Below are positions 1 to 6,713 of a stretch of 10,704 nt of DNA, piece after piece. A model generated the notes under the pieces. The model was not told the DNA's origin. It saw nothing but the letters and a program-made list of their open reading frames with translations, and did not search any database. Position numbers and translations under genes: made by a program. The stretch is from NCBI GenBank assembly GCA_051269965.1, contig JBNMFK010000123.1, forward strand, positions 1 through 10,704, read 5' to 3'. Source of the DNA: Arcticibacterium sp051269965 (GTDB taxonomy: Bacteria; Bacteroidota; Bacteroidia; Cytophagales; Spirosomataceae). Each line of letters starts with the position of its first letter. The stretch's first letter is position 1.

Positions 1-1066
1 TGAAGAGCCAAAACCCTATGAGTTTAGAGCTAAGCCAGCTTGGCAAAGATTAATAGTGATGTTAGGTGGTATTATTGTTAATGTGGTATTAGGTGTACTC
101 ATCTTCTGGATAATGACCTATCGTGCGGGAGATAACTTCCTGACCATGGATGAGGTTAATAAGCTGGGCATTGTAGCTCATCCCGTTGCGGAAGAAATAG
201 GTCTAAAAACAGGAGATAAAATTTTAGCAGTTTCGGGCGATAAGGTAGAGAAACTATCTGATGTGATGGGATCAAACGTTATCTTAGGTGAAAATGTCTT
301 CTTTTCTGTCGCCAGAGGTAAAAGCACGTTAGAAATTCCTATTCCTAATGATCTTTACGAGAAAATATCTGATGAAGATAGCAAGGGTTTTATAGACCCC
401 TTGCAGACTTTCAAAGTTGGCTCTGTGAGTCCAGACACACCCGCAGAGGCAGTAGGACTTCAGGCAGAGGATAGAATTATTGGAGTGAATGATAAGCCTG
501 TCAATTTTTATCACGAATTCACAGCAATAGCTGCGGAGAACAGCGGCAAGGAAGTAGTATTGAGCATCAATAGAGGCTCAGATACATTGACCTTAAATCC
601 TACATTAACAGAAGATGGCAAATTAGGCTTTATGATGTCCTCTGATTTGGCTTTCACTCATCAAGAGGTGACTTTAGGGACGGCATTTGCTATGGGCTCT
701 CAAAGAGCGTTGTCCGTAGTTACGGATAATATAAAAGGATTCAAAAAGATATTTACAGGTCAGGTTTCTCCCGGAAAGGCATTAGCCGGACCTGTGGGAA
801 TAGCAAGAAGGTTTTATGGAGGTACTTGGGATTGGACGAGATTTTTCATGATAACAGGTATGCTTTCTATGGCATTGGCTTTCATGAACTTACTTCCTAT
901 TCCTGCTCTAGATGGGGGGCATTCGGTATTGCTTATTTATGAAATGGTTTCTGGTCGTAAGCCTTCAGAGAAATTCATGGAGCGGACACAGCAGGTAGGT
1001 ATGGTCATACTACTTGGTTTACTGGCGTGGATTATGTTTAATGATACAATGCAGGCTATTTTCTAA
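1..1066 (+). CDS. rseP: RseP-type site-2 intramembrane zinc metalloprotease (5' truncated)
   Basis: This is the C-terminal part of a site-2 (M50) protease that cuts membrane proteins, classically anti-sigma factors, inside the inner membrane. The open frame starts at base 2 and is read in from outside the window; the N-terminal HExxH zinc site lies upstream and is not seen. The visible part is 354 residues. It opens with a hydrophilic stretch (EEPKPYEFRAKPAWQRL) and a membrane segment with GGIIVNVVLG. Two PDZ-like domains follow (about residues 50-110 and 135-195), with GLKTGDKILAVSG and GLQAEDRIIGVND as carboxylate-loop strands. After a GPVGIA motif comes MNLLPIPALDGGHS, whose Asp (codon 911-913) is the third zinc ligand of the family, and a last membrane helix. 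A GTG at 56 is not the start, because family sequence continues upstream of it. The DUF6702 gene follows after 2 bp. The family assignment is very safe; the substrate here is unknown. Confidence 0.95.
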   Translation, partial: EEPKPYEFRAKPAWQRLIVMLGGIIVNVVLGVLIFWIMTYRAGDNFLTMDEVNKLGIVAHPVAEEIGLKTGDKILAVSGDKVEKLSDVMGSNVILGENVFFSVARGKSTLEIPIPNDLYEKISDEDSKGFIDPLQTFKVGSVSPDTPAEAVGLQAEDRIIGVNDKPVNFYHEFTAIAAENSGKEVVLSINRGSDTLTLNPTLTEDGKLGFMMSSDLAFTHQEVTLGTAFAMGSQRALSVVTDNIKGFKKIFTGQVSPGKALAGPVGIARRFYGGTWDWTRFFMITGMLSMALAFMNLLPIPALDGGHSVLLIYEMVSGRKPSEKFMERTQQVGMVILLGLLAWIMFNDTMQAIF

Positions 1067-1068
1067 CT

Positions 1069-1563
1069 ATGTTATTGATTAGAATAGTCGGGTTTTTACT
1101 TTTTTCATTTTCTCCTTCAAACAAAGATGAAGTTAAACATGATTTTCATACGTCACTAACTGAAATGCGGTACAACGAAAGTACCAAATCTTTCGAGCTT
1201 ACTATTCGTGTATTTACAGATGATCTAGAATCCATGATTAAAGCTAACCACAAAGGGGCCTCATTTTTGACGGTGAACTCTGATAAAATTATAGAGTCCT
1301 ACGTTAAAAAGAACTTTGCTTTTATAAAAGGCAAGGAGGTCGTTTTTGGAAGTTTCTTAGGTAAGGAGTCAGAAGATGATGTCACTTGGCTCTATTTTGA
1401 GATTGATAACGGTGAAGTATTACGAGATGGATTTAAGATGTTAAACAGTATCTTCTTTGATTTTTTTAACGATCAGAAGAACCTTGTTAATGTGTTGTAT
1501 AAGAAAGAAAGAGCGACTCTAATCTTTTCAGACGATAATAAACTTCAATCTTTCCCTTTTTAA
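1069..1563 (+). CDS. DUF6702 family protein
   Basis: A 164-residue protein that I recognise as the DUF6702 family of Bacteroidota, whose function is not known. The start ATG lies 2 bp after the rseP stop, so the two genes are almost certainly transcribed together. The N-terminus (residues 1-16) is short and hydrophobic (MLLIRIVGFLLFSFSP) and could be a weak export signal or anchor, with no clear cleavage site. The family hallmark is the segment around 24-53, KHDFHTSLTEMRYNESTKSFELTIRVFTDDLE, where a His-containing start leads into strands and an FTDDLE turn. The rest alternates polar and hydrophobic residues like a small beta-rich domain and closes with a strand around RATLIFS. No catalytic motif is visible. 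Membership is inferred from remembered family features, and no function can be assigned beyond a probable envelope location. Confidence 0.75.
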   Translation: MLLIRIVGFLLFSFSPSNKDEVKHDFHTSLTEMRYNESTKSFELTIRVFTDDLESMIKANHKGASFLTVNSDKIIESYVKKNFAFIKGKEVVFGSFLGKESEDDVTWLYFEIDNGEVLRDGFKMLNSIFFDFFNDQKNLVNVLYKKERATLIFSDDNKLQSFPF

Positions 1564-1582
1564 TTCATAAATTCTTAGAATA

Positions 1583-1596
1583 GTATGCTTGCATAC
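1583..1596. promoter_or_regulatory. Candidate MarR operator (perfect inverted repeat)
   Basis: GTATGC-TT-GCATAC is a perfect 6+6 inverted repeat with a 2-base centre. It sits 45 bp upstream of the marR start and covers the TTG of the proposed promoter (1589-1591). MarR dimers usually bind palindromes of this size over their own promoter, so autoregulation is a reasonable inference. No T-run follows, so it does not look like a terminator of the preceding gene. Confidence 0.5.
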
Positions 1597-1619
1597 GGGT
1601 ATTTCTCTTAGCATATTTG
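1589..1619 (+). promoter_or_regulatory. Bacteroidota-type promoter for the marR gene
   Basis: TTG at 1589-1591 and CATATTTG at 1612-1619 are separated by 20 bp. This matches the Bacteroidota housekeeping pattern TTG-N(about 19)-TAnnTTTG with one mismatch in the -7 box. Transcription would begin near 1625, leaving a leader of about 16 bases before the ATG at 1641. The short leader and absent Shine-Dalgarno sequence fit this phylum. Confidence 0.5.
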
Positions 1620-1640
1620 CACGCTTATTATAGTGGATTG

Positions 1641-2108
1641 ATGAAGAAAGAAGAAACAATAGATTTTCATATTAAGTGGACTTGGCATGCTATTTCACGC
1701 ATGTACAACGTGTATGCTGGTCAGAATGATATGACTATGTCGATTGGTTATGTATTGTTAAATATTGATTTAGAGACAGGCACTCCAGCTACCAAAATTG
1801 GCCCTTCTATTGGGATGGAGCCTAGAAGTCTTACCCGAATGCTTAAGTCCTTGGAAGAGCGTGGATGGATTTACAGAAAGACAGACGAAAAGGATAAACG
1901 CTTTGTCAATGTATTCCTTACCGAGAAAGGGAAAGAAAAAAGGCGGTTTGCCCGAGAAGGTGTAATTGCTTTTAATAAGGCTATTTGTGAGGTTGTGCCA
2001 GAAGAAGAACTTTCCAAATTTATTGAAACGTTAGACCGAATTAAAGAAACTGTGGAGTCGCAAACTACAAATTCTAAAAATGGTTTGTTAGCTTTGGAGC
2101 TTATATAA
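1641..2108 (+). CDS. MarR family transcriptional regulator
   Basis: A 155-residue winged helix-turn-helix repressor of the MarR family, acting as a dimer on DNA. The start is the ATG at 1641 (MKKEETIDFHIKWTW); a TTG eight codons upstream stays in frame but lies on the proposed promoter and is rejected. The N-terminal helix (about 1-28) belongs to the dimer and ligand region. The helix-turn-helix spans about 48-77, with recognition helix GMEPRSLTRMLKSLEERGWI, followed by the wing RKTDEKDKRFVNVFLTEKG (79-97) and C-terminal dimer helices (100-140). The form GTPATKIGPSIGMEPRSLTR resembles a Bacteroidota subgroup that I recall beside fatty-acid beta-oxidation genes in flavobacteria; no such genes are here. 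An exported beta-rich protein follows after 9 bp and is probably co-transcribed. The perfect inverted repeat at 1583-1596 suggests autoregulation. The ligand is unknown. Confidence 0.9.
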   Translation: MKKEETIDFHIKWTWHAISRMYNVYAGQNDMTMSIGYVLLNIDLETGTPATKIGPSIGMEPRSLTRMLKSLEERGWIYRKTDEKDKRFVNVFLTEKGKEKRRFAREGVIAFNKAICEVVPEEELSKFIETLDRIKETVESQTTNSKNGLLALELI

Positions 2109-2117
2109 ACTATCAAT

Positions 2118-2570
2118 ATGCTTAGAAGGGAATTTTTGGTCGTGGCTGTTTTTATAGCCACTTTAAATTATTGTAATGCTCAAAGTGTAGCCTATTATCC
2201 GATAAGCTCTATAGTTTCGATTTCTACAAATCCCGTAAAACCTATTTGGCTAGACCTAAGGTTTCAAACAAATTCCTTTTTTTCGTCATTAAGTACTGAA
2301 ATTGCTCCAGCGGTAAATTTAAATAAGAATCCTAAGGGACAGTACTACATTGGAGGAGGCTTACGCTTGAATTACCTTGAAGCCTTCCAGGGGAACGGCG
2401 ATATTTTGGAAGGCTATATGCTGAATATAGGCATCCGTTCTGCTCCTTTTGATAAATATCCCCAGGTTCAGATAGCCTTTGAGCTTTCTCCTTATGTAGC
2501 CAGTAATTTTGAAACAGGATTGTTTCGCTCTCGATTAGGTATTGCGTACAACTTCTCTAAAAAGAAGTAA
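2118..2570 (+). CDS. Small exported beta-rich protein, likely outer-membrane associated
   Basis: A 150-residue protein of unknown function. The first 21 residues are a Sec signal peptide: MLRRE, then a hydrophobic core, with probable cleavage after NYCNA before QS. The mature part has alternating aromatic and polar strands (WLDLRFQTNSFFSSLSTEI, YYIGGGLRLNYLEAF, GYMLNIGIRSAPF, VQIAFELSPYVAS, LFRSRLGIAYNF). It ends in an aromatic strand followed by KKK. This is the look of a small outer-membrane beta-barrel or a periplasmic beta sandwich, though it is short for a closed barrel and the C-terminal residue is not aromatic. The gene starts 9 bp after the marR stop, so it is probably in that operon and may be its regulatory target. 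Its stop faces the S41 protease stop with 1 bp between. The coding assignment is firm; the structural class is an inference. Confidence 0.75.
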   Translation: MLRREFLVVAVFIATLNYCNAQSVAYYPISSIVSISTNPVKPIWLDLRFQTNSFFSSLSTEIAPAVNLNKNPKGQYYIGGGLRLNYLEAFQGNGDILEGYMLNIGIRSAPFDKYPQVQIAFELSPYVASNFETGLFRSRLGIAYNFSKKK

Positions 2571-2578
2571 ATTACTTC
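2559..2578 (-). terminator. Weak intrinsic terminator of the minus-strand S41 protease gene
   Basis: Read on the minus strand, the sequence is GAAGTAA-T-TTACTTC followed directly by TTTTT. It is a hairpin with 7-base arms (2578-2572 and 2570-2564) whose first arm contains the S41 stop codon. The stem has only two G-C pairs, so it would be weak. It lies inside the last codons of the convergent plus-strand gene. Confidence 0.4.
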
Positions 2579-4224
2579 CCTAAACTTTTCGCTTTATCAA
2601 AATGTTTCACTGCTTCTTTTAGCATTTTATCTTCCTCTGCGATTACTCGGTAGAATGAATTACTTAAGCCGTTTTCATCCTTCCAAATGCTTCTTGCGAT
2701 TAGAGCTTTAACTTGGCTTTGAATAAAACTTTTAGACTTTTCAAAGTCTTCAGCTTTATAGTCAATTTTCAAATCTTCTCCTTTCTTGATAATACTTTGA
2801 AGCATTTTTTCATCTATCGTAAAGTTTCTGAGGTAATCGTCAAAAGAGCTTTTCTTTAATTTTTTACCGTTTTCGTTGGCATAGTTGAGGGTAAATTCTC
2901 TAATAACATTGTTGCCATAAAGCTCCATAAGGTAACGGCTAATGTGGCTAGTGTCTCTAGCTACAAAAACATCTGGGGTAATTCCTCCTCCTCCATAAAC
3001 GGTCCTGCCACCTTTGGTGGTGTATGCTTTATTTCCTTTATTATCTATGCTGTCCGCACTGAAAAATTCGCCGTGCTCACCTCGCTCGTTTAGCTCTCCA
3101 TAATAATCCTGTAAATCACCAGATGAATAAGGCTTTTGAATGCTACGCCCGGATGGGATATAATATCTAGAAATGGTCAATCTAAGTTCTGAACCATCTG
3201 AAAGCTGAATAGGTGCTTGTACCAGACCTTTGCCAAATGTTCTACGCCCGACTATAAGTGCTCTGTCATAGTCTTGTAGGGCACCAGAAACGATTTCGGA
3301 TGCCGAGGCACTGCCTTCATCCACAAGAACTACCAACGGCTCTTTTTCGAATACACCTGTTCGTGTTGCATACATTTTACGGTCGTTTCTGTCGTCTTTT
3401 CCGTCAGTGTATACTAGGACGTCATTTCCAGAAATAAATTCGTCTGCTATAGCTGTAGCTCGCTCTAGATAACCTCCAGGATTTCCTCTAAGGTCTAAAA
3501 CCAATTGGGTCATCCCTTGAGTTTTTAACTTTTTAAGTCCATCCAAAAACTCATTGTAGGTTGTTTCGGAAAAACGATTGATTTTGATATAACCTGTTTT
3601 CCCATCAGCCATTAAATAGGAAGCATCTACAGAAAAAGTTGGTATTTTATCTCTTACTACCGTAAACTCTATTAAGTCACTAAAACCTCTTCGTTTAATT
3701 TTCATAGAAACTTCGGAACCTCTTTCTCCTCTGAGCGTATTGAAAATCAATCTAGAATTCACTTTTTCACCCGCAAGAGAAGTTCCGTTAGCCTCAATAA
3801 TTGCATCGCCACTCAGTATACCTACGGCCTCTGAAGGGCCTCCGGACAGAGGTGTAACTACGTAAACGGTATCATTGAAAATATTAAACTCTACACCTAT
3901 ACCATCAAAACCATTTTGCAATTCAGACATAGACAATTCCGCCTCTCTAGCAGGAAGGTAGGCGGTATGTGGATCTAGCTTTTCTAGCATTTTGGTAATT
4001 CCATATTCAGCTAAAGAATCAGTATCTACAGCATCTACATAGCTTCTATCGATGTAAGTAAGTATTTCTTTAAATTTATTAGACGATTTTATAACATCGC
4101 CCACCATATCCTGATTTCCGAAAAATTTAGCTCCAATTTGGATACCAGCAGCCAGTGTAATGGCGATGATGATAGGTAATCTGATGGCGAACTTACTATT
4201 CTTAATTTCTTTCTTTTTTTCCAC
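2572..4224 (-). CDS. S41 family carboxy-terminal processing protease (CtpA/Prc-like)
   Basis: A 550-residue serine protease of family S41 that cuts exported proteins near their C-termini, anchored in the inner membrane with its body in the periplasm. Residues 10-32 form an uncleaved membrane anchor (RLPIIIAITLAAGIQIGA). A PDZ domain covers about 100-190 (GFDGIGVEFN, VGILSGDAIIEANG). The protease core covers about 208-425, with LVLDLRGNPGG at 241-251, EGSASASEIVSGALQD at 303-318 and GRRTFGKGLVQ at 326-336. By spacing to E. coli Prc, the Ser/Lys/Gln centre is S307, K332 and Q336, so it should be active. A helical, Lys-rich tail of about 120 residues (430-550) follows. The start is a GTG at 4224; no ATG occurs in frame before the upstream stop. 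The gene lies 76 bp after a DUF1648 gene, with no good promoter in between, so it is probably the last gene of that run. Confidence 0.93.
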   Translation of the reverse strand: MEKKKEIKNSKFAIRLPIIIAITLAAGIQIGAKFFGNQDMVGDVIKSSNKFKEILTYIDRSYVDAVDTDSLAEYGITKMLEKLDPHTAYLPAREAELSMSELQNGFDGIGVEFNIFNDTVYVVTPLSGGPSEAVGILSGDAIIEANGTSLAGEKVNSRLIFNTLRGERGSEVSMKIKRRGFSDLIEFTVVRDKIPTFSVDASYLMADGKTGYIKINRFSETTYNEFLDGLKKLKTQGMTQLVLDLRGNPGGYLERATAIADEFISGNDVLVYTDGKDDRNDRKMYATRTGVFEKEPLVVLVDEGSASASEIVSGALQDYDRALIVGRRTFGKGLVQAPIQLSDGSELRLTISRYYIPSGRSIQKPYSSGDLQDYYGELNERGEHGEFFSADSIDNKGNKAYTTKGGRTVYGGGGITPDVFVARDTSHISRYLMELYGNNVIREFTLNYANENGKKLKKSSFDDYLRNFTIDEKMLQSIIKKGEDLKIDYKAEDFEKSKSFIQSQVKALIARSIWKDENGLSNSFYRVIAEEDKMLKEAVKHFDKAKSLGK

Positions 4225-4300
4225 GGTTTGTCTTTTTAGAAGTCTATCTATAACACTCTTGTATCCTCATTAAGTTTAAGGAATAGGTAGTTTTCTTTAA

Positions 4301-4762
4301 TTATTTTTCAAGTTTCATGCGGTAAATGTACAGACCTATTACGGCAAAAAGAATAATAAAGTATAAGCAAAAGCCTGGCATGCGATTTTGGTTATCATTC
4401 AAGGCTAAAAATACAAATGATTGACTGACTAAAATAGCTAAACCTCCAATCCAAATCTGGACAACAGACAATAATTCTAAACTTAATTTGTGAACTGCTG
4501 GCAGGTTTCCTTTAGTGATGGTCAATGGATAATTAAGGACTGAAGGGTCTGCTTTTTTTACCAAGGAAAAGAGGCCTAAAACAAAAGCTAGAATGCCAAA
4601 AAAGAACCAAGCTGAATGCTTACTACTACCGCCTTCTTCTTGACCAAAAAAATTAAAGTGGTTAGGTACCTGATCTGGAAGACTATTAAAATTTATAAAG
4701 TAATAGCGTAATCCTAGTAGAAGAAGTAGCCAGCCAAAAAGCGTTGATATTCTATTTAGCAT
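4301..4762 (-). CDS. DUF1648 domain membrane protein
   Basis: A 153-residue integral membrane protein with about four hydrophobic segments (roughly 8-24, 51-68, 98-119 and 130-147). After the first helix comes the DUF1648 signature LPDQVPNHFNFFGQEEGGSSK (28-48): Leu-Pro, a conserved Pro-x-His-Phe, then a Gly-rich turn. This domain occurs in SdpI-type immunity proteins and in many uncharacterised membrane proteins; nothing here shows an immunity role and no toxin gene is adjacent. The start ATG is 3 bp after the nadA stop, so the two are co-transcribed and perhaps translationally coupled. The 76 bp that follow, before the protease GTG, contain no recognisable gene, promoter or strong terminator. 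Domain identity is good; the function is unknown. Confidence 0.8.
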   Translation of the reverse strand: MLNRISTLFGWLLLLLGLRYYFINFNSLPDQVPNHFNFFGQEEGGSSKHSAWFFFGILAFVLGLFSLVKKADPSVLNYPLTITKGNLPAVHKLSLELLSVVQIWIGGLAILVSQSFVFLALNDNQNRMPGFCLYFIILFAVIGLYIYRMKLEK

Positions 4763-4765
4763 AGT

Positions 4766-5737
4766 TTACAGACTAAATTTAGCGGATATCTCAAGCATTT
4801 TGTCTATTGGAGCCTTGGCGTCTTTAAGAATTTGATCAGATAGAATAATTTCTGGTGCTTCCTCTGTCAAGCATCTATAGAGTTTCTCCATTGTATTTAA
4901 TTTCATGTGAGGGCAATCTGAGCATGCAACGCAAGCATGCCCGTTTTTAACAGTAGGTGCCACATGAAACTTCTTATTTGGCGAAGCTTTTCTCATCTGA
5001 TGCAAAATGCCTGCTTCTGTGGCTACAATAAACTCTTTCGAGGGACTATTGATGGTATATTTTAAAAGGCCAGTGGTAGAATCGATATATTCAGCAGTGT
5101 CTAATACAGGCCTTTCGCTTTCTGGGTGTGCTATTATTGTAGCGTCAGGGTGTCTTTCCTTCAAATCAGAAATCATTGAGGCGGAGAAAGCTTCATGTAC
5201 CATGCAGGCTCCATCCCAAAGAATCATATTTCTACCCGTTTTTCTATTTAAATAGTTGCCAAGATTTTTATCCGGAGCAAAAATAATTTGCTTGTCTTTA
5301 GGAACACTTTCTACTATTTTTAAGGCATTGGTACTCGTGCAAACGATATCTGTCAGGGTTTTAAGCTCTGCAGAACAATTGACATAAGAAATAACTATAG
5401 CATTTGGATATTTTCCTTTGAACGCTATAAATTTATCTGCAGGAGCAGACTCCTCCAAGGAGCAACCGGCATTGATATCGGGCAAAACTACCTTCTTTTT
5501 AGGCGAAAGGATTTTGGCGGTTTCTGCCATGAACCTCACTCCTGCAAAAACAATAAGGTCAGCTTTTGTTTCGGCGGCCTGTTGTGAAAGTCCAAGGCTA
5601 TCTCCGATATAATCGGCTACATCTTGGATATCAGCAGTTTGATAGTAATGAGCTAATATGACAGCATTTTTTTCTTTCTTAAGACGAGCTATTTCCGCCA
5701 CATAGTCTATTTCTCCTTTCATAATTAAGTCGGGCAT
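4766..5737 (-). CDS. nadA: Quinolinate synthase NadA
   Basis: A 323-residue cytoplasmic [4Fe-4S] enzyme that condenses iminoaspartate with dihydroxyacetone phosphate to quinolinate, the second step of de novo NAD synthesis from aspartate. The family is clear from AVILAHYYQ (25-33), GDSLGLS (45-51), FAGVRFMAETAKILSP (64-79), YVN.SAELK (118-126), CTSTNA (133-138), APDKNLG (154-160), HPES (204-207) and SDCPHM (273-278). The three cluster cysteines, matched to E. coli C113, C200 and C297, are C92 (GCSLEE), C178 (WDGACMVHE) and C275, the last Cys of a CxxCxxC. The length is normal for the shorter NadA form. The start at 5737 overlaps the upstream gene by 13 bp and has a GGGAG site 5 bases before it; an alternative ATG at 5722 lacks one. 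The partners nadB and nadC are not in the window. The enzyme appears complete and active. Confidence 0.97.
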   Translation of the reverse strand: MPDLIMKGEIDYVAEIARLKKEKNAVILAHYYQTADIQDVADYIGDSLGLSQQAAETKADLIVFAGVRFMAETAKILSPKKKVVLPDINAGCSLEESAPADKFIAFKGKYPNAIVISYVNCSAELKTLTDIVCTSTNALKIVESVPKDKQIIFAPDKNLGNYLNRKTGRNMILWDGACMVHEAFSASMISDLKERHPDATIIAHPESERPVLDTAEYIDSTTGLLKYTINSPSKEFIVATEAGILHQMRKASPNKKFHVAPTVKNGHACVACSDCPHMKLNTMEKLYRCLTEEAPEIILSDQILKDAKAPIDKMLEISAKFSL

Positions 5738-6645
5738 TGGTACTCCCAGGTTTTAGTTTTTAATAGGTTGCTATTGGCATCAAAACTCTTTTCAAGTATT
5801 AAGTTGCCTGAGGGGTCATAAGATTTCTCAATAGAATTCATGAGCCTGCCTTGGTAAAGGAATGATTCCTTAATTAAATCTCCGTTCACATTGTTTACAT
5901 ACTGGATTTGATAATCCAATTTGTTATTCCTTCCAATGACCGTTTTATCGGTTAAAAAGCCACTCGCATAGGTATAAAGCGTTCTCCTTATCAATTTACC
6001 ATTTAAATAGGTGCTGTCCTTCTCAATATTACCATTTGAACTATTGTAGCTAGTCACAATTTCTTCAACCATCCCGCCAACAACATCATTTCTTTTCTCA
6101 TAGGTTTTCTCTCCTGTCTGGCTGTAAATAAACTCTTTAGAGTGATTGATTTCGCCCGATCCATTCCTTATTTCATAGTTCAGGATTTGACCATTTTCGT
6201 TTTTTGTCGTTGTTACCCTAGCCGAGATACTATTATCTTCAGCAAAAAACAGTTTCTCCGAATTTAAACGTGATGTAGTTAGTTTATTGTTTGTCTTAAT
6301 TTCATTAGGATCCGTTGTTTCTGTTATAGCAATCAATTGGCCTAAATTATTGTAATTGTAAATTTTAGCACTCCTGAAGGTTTCATTGTGAAAGGCACTC
6401 ACCTTAGAAAGATAGCCTTTAGCATTATATTCAAAAATGGTTTTTTCTGAATTGGAACCTTGGAAGCCTGTTGTTGTCGTATTTTCTTCGATAATTTGTC
6501 CTTCTAAATTATACGACTTAAGAAGTAGAAAGTCGGTTTTGCCATTCTTGTTGACAGACTCTTGTTTTATTAATGAGCAATCATTTTGAGCACGAGCAGT
6601 GCCCATGAGCAGAAGAGAGACAAGGAAGAATGGGGAAAAATGCAT
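5725..6645 (-). CDS. Exported YD/RHS-like repeat protein, function unknown
   Basis: A 306-residue protein with a Sec signal peptide (MHFSPFFLVSLLLMGTARA, cleavage before QNDC). The mature part is built from about ten degenerate units of the form Y/F-(N/D)-x-x-G-x-L/I, for example YNLEGQIIEE (45), YNAKGYLSKV (73), YNNLGQLIAI (98), NENGQILNYE (149), YSQTGEKTYE (174), YNSSNGNIEK (200), NNVNGDLIKE (251), YDPSGNLILE (276) and FDANSNLLKT (288). This is the YD-repeat pattern of RHS and YwqK-like proteins, in which each unit forms a beta hairpin. The mature chain has only two cysteines, C23 and C304, close to the two ends, which could form a disulphide. No toxin, protease or RHS core domain is present, so it is not an RHS toxin. 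It is first in the run leading to nadA, which starts within its last codons. Localisation is inferred as periplasmic or surface; the function is unknown. Confidence 0.75.
   Translation of the reverse strand: MHFSPFFLVSLLLMGTARAQNDCSLIKQESVNKNGKTDFLLLKSYNLEGQIIEENTTTTGFQGSNSEKTIFEYNAKGYLSKVSAFHNETFRSAKIYNYNNLGQLIAITETTDPNEIKTNNKLTTSRLNSEKLFFAEDNSISARVTTTKNENGQILNYEIRNGSGEINHSKEFIYSQTGEKTYEKRNDVVGGMVEEIVTSYNSSNGNIEKDSTYLNGKLIRRTLYTYASGFLTDKTVIGRNNKLDYQIQYVNNVNGDLIKESFLYQGRLMNSIEKSYDPSGNLILEKSFDANSNLLKTKTWEYQCPT
5738..5747 (-). promoter_or_regulatory. Ribosome binding site for nadA inside the upstream gene
   Basis: On the minus strand GGGAG (5747-5743) is followed by TACCA and then the nadA ATG. 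It is the only clear Shine-Dalgarno sequence I found in the window. It supports the start at 5737 over the internal ATG at 5722 and suggests independent or coupled initiation within the 3' end of the YD-repeat gene. Confidence 0.55.
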
Positions 6646-6680
6646 GGTGTATAATCTTTAGCTATTAGTGCAGCAAATTA

Positions 6681-6713
6681 CAAAGTTTTGATTTCTATTC
6701 ATAAATTGCCCAA
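6681..6713 (-). promoter_or_regulatory. Possible promoter for the YD-repeat/nadA run
   Basis: On the minus strand TTG (6713-6711) and AAACTTTG (6688-6681) are 22 bp apart. This matches TTG-N-TAnnTTTG with one mismatch and spacing at the upper end of the usual range. It lies in the 108-bp divergent gap, which otherwise shows only AT-rich sequence. Confidence 0.3.

Noticed and set aside
56..58. GTG as the start of the rseP reading frame
   Set aside because: The frame is open to base 2 with family-like sequence upstream, and the zinc-binding HExxH must lie before it; this is a truncated gene.
1571..1581. ATTCT-T-AGAAT palindrome as terminator of the rseP-DUF6702 transcript
   Set aside because: Only five AT-rich base pairs with no T-run after it; too weak to call.
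1617..1640. TTG as an upstream start of the MarR regulator
   Set aside because: It lies on the proposed -7 box, gives eight extra residues not typical of the family, and an ATG at 1641 begins a normal MarR N-terminus.
4301..4762. SdpI-like toxin immunity role for the DUF1648 protein
   Set aside because: Only the DUF1648 segment is seen; no SdpI-specific C-terminal region, toxin gene or autorepressor is adjacent.
5007..5612. Plus-strand open frames opposite nadA
   Set aside because: They mirror a strongly conserved enzyme gene, have no family resemblance, and have no promoter or initiation signal.
5725..6645. RHS-type polymorphic toxin
   Set aside because: The repeats are YD-like, but there is no RHS core, self-cleavage motif, variable toxin tip or immunity gene; nadA follows directly.
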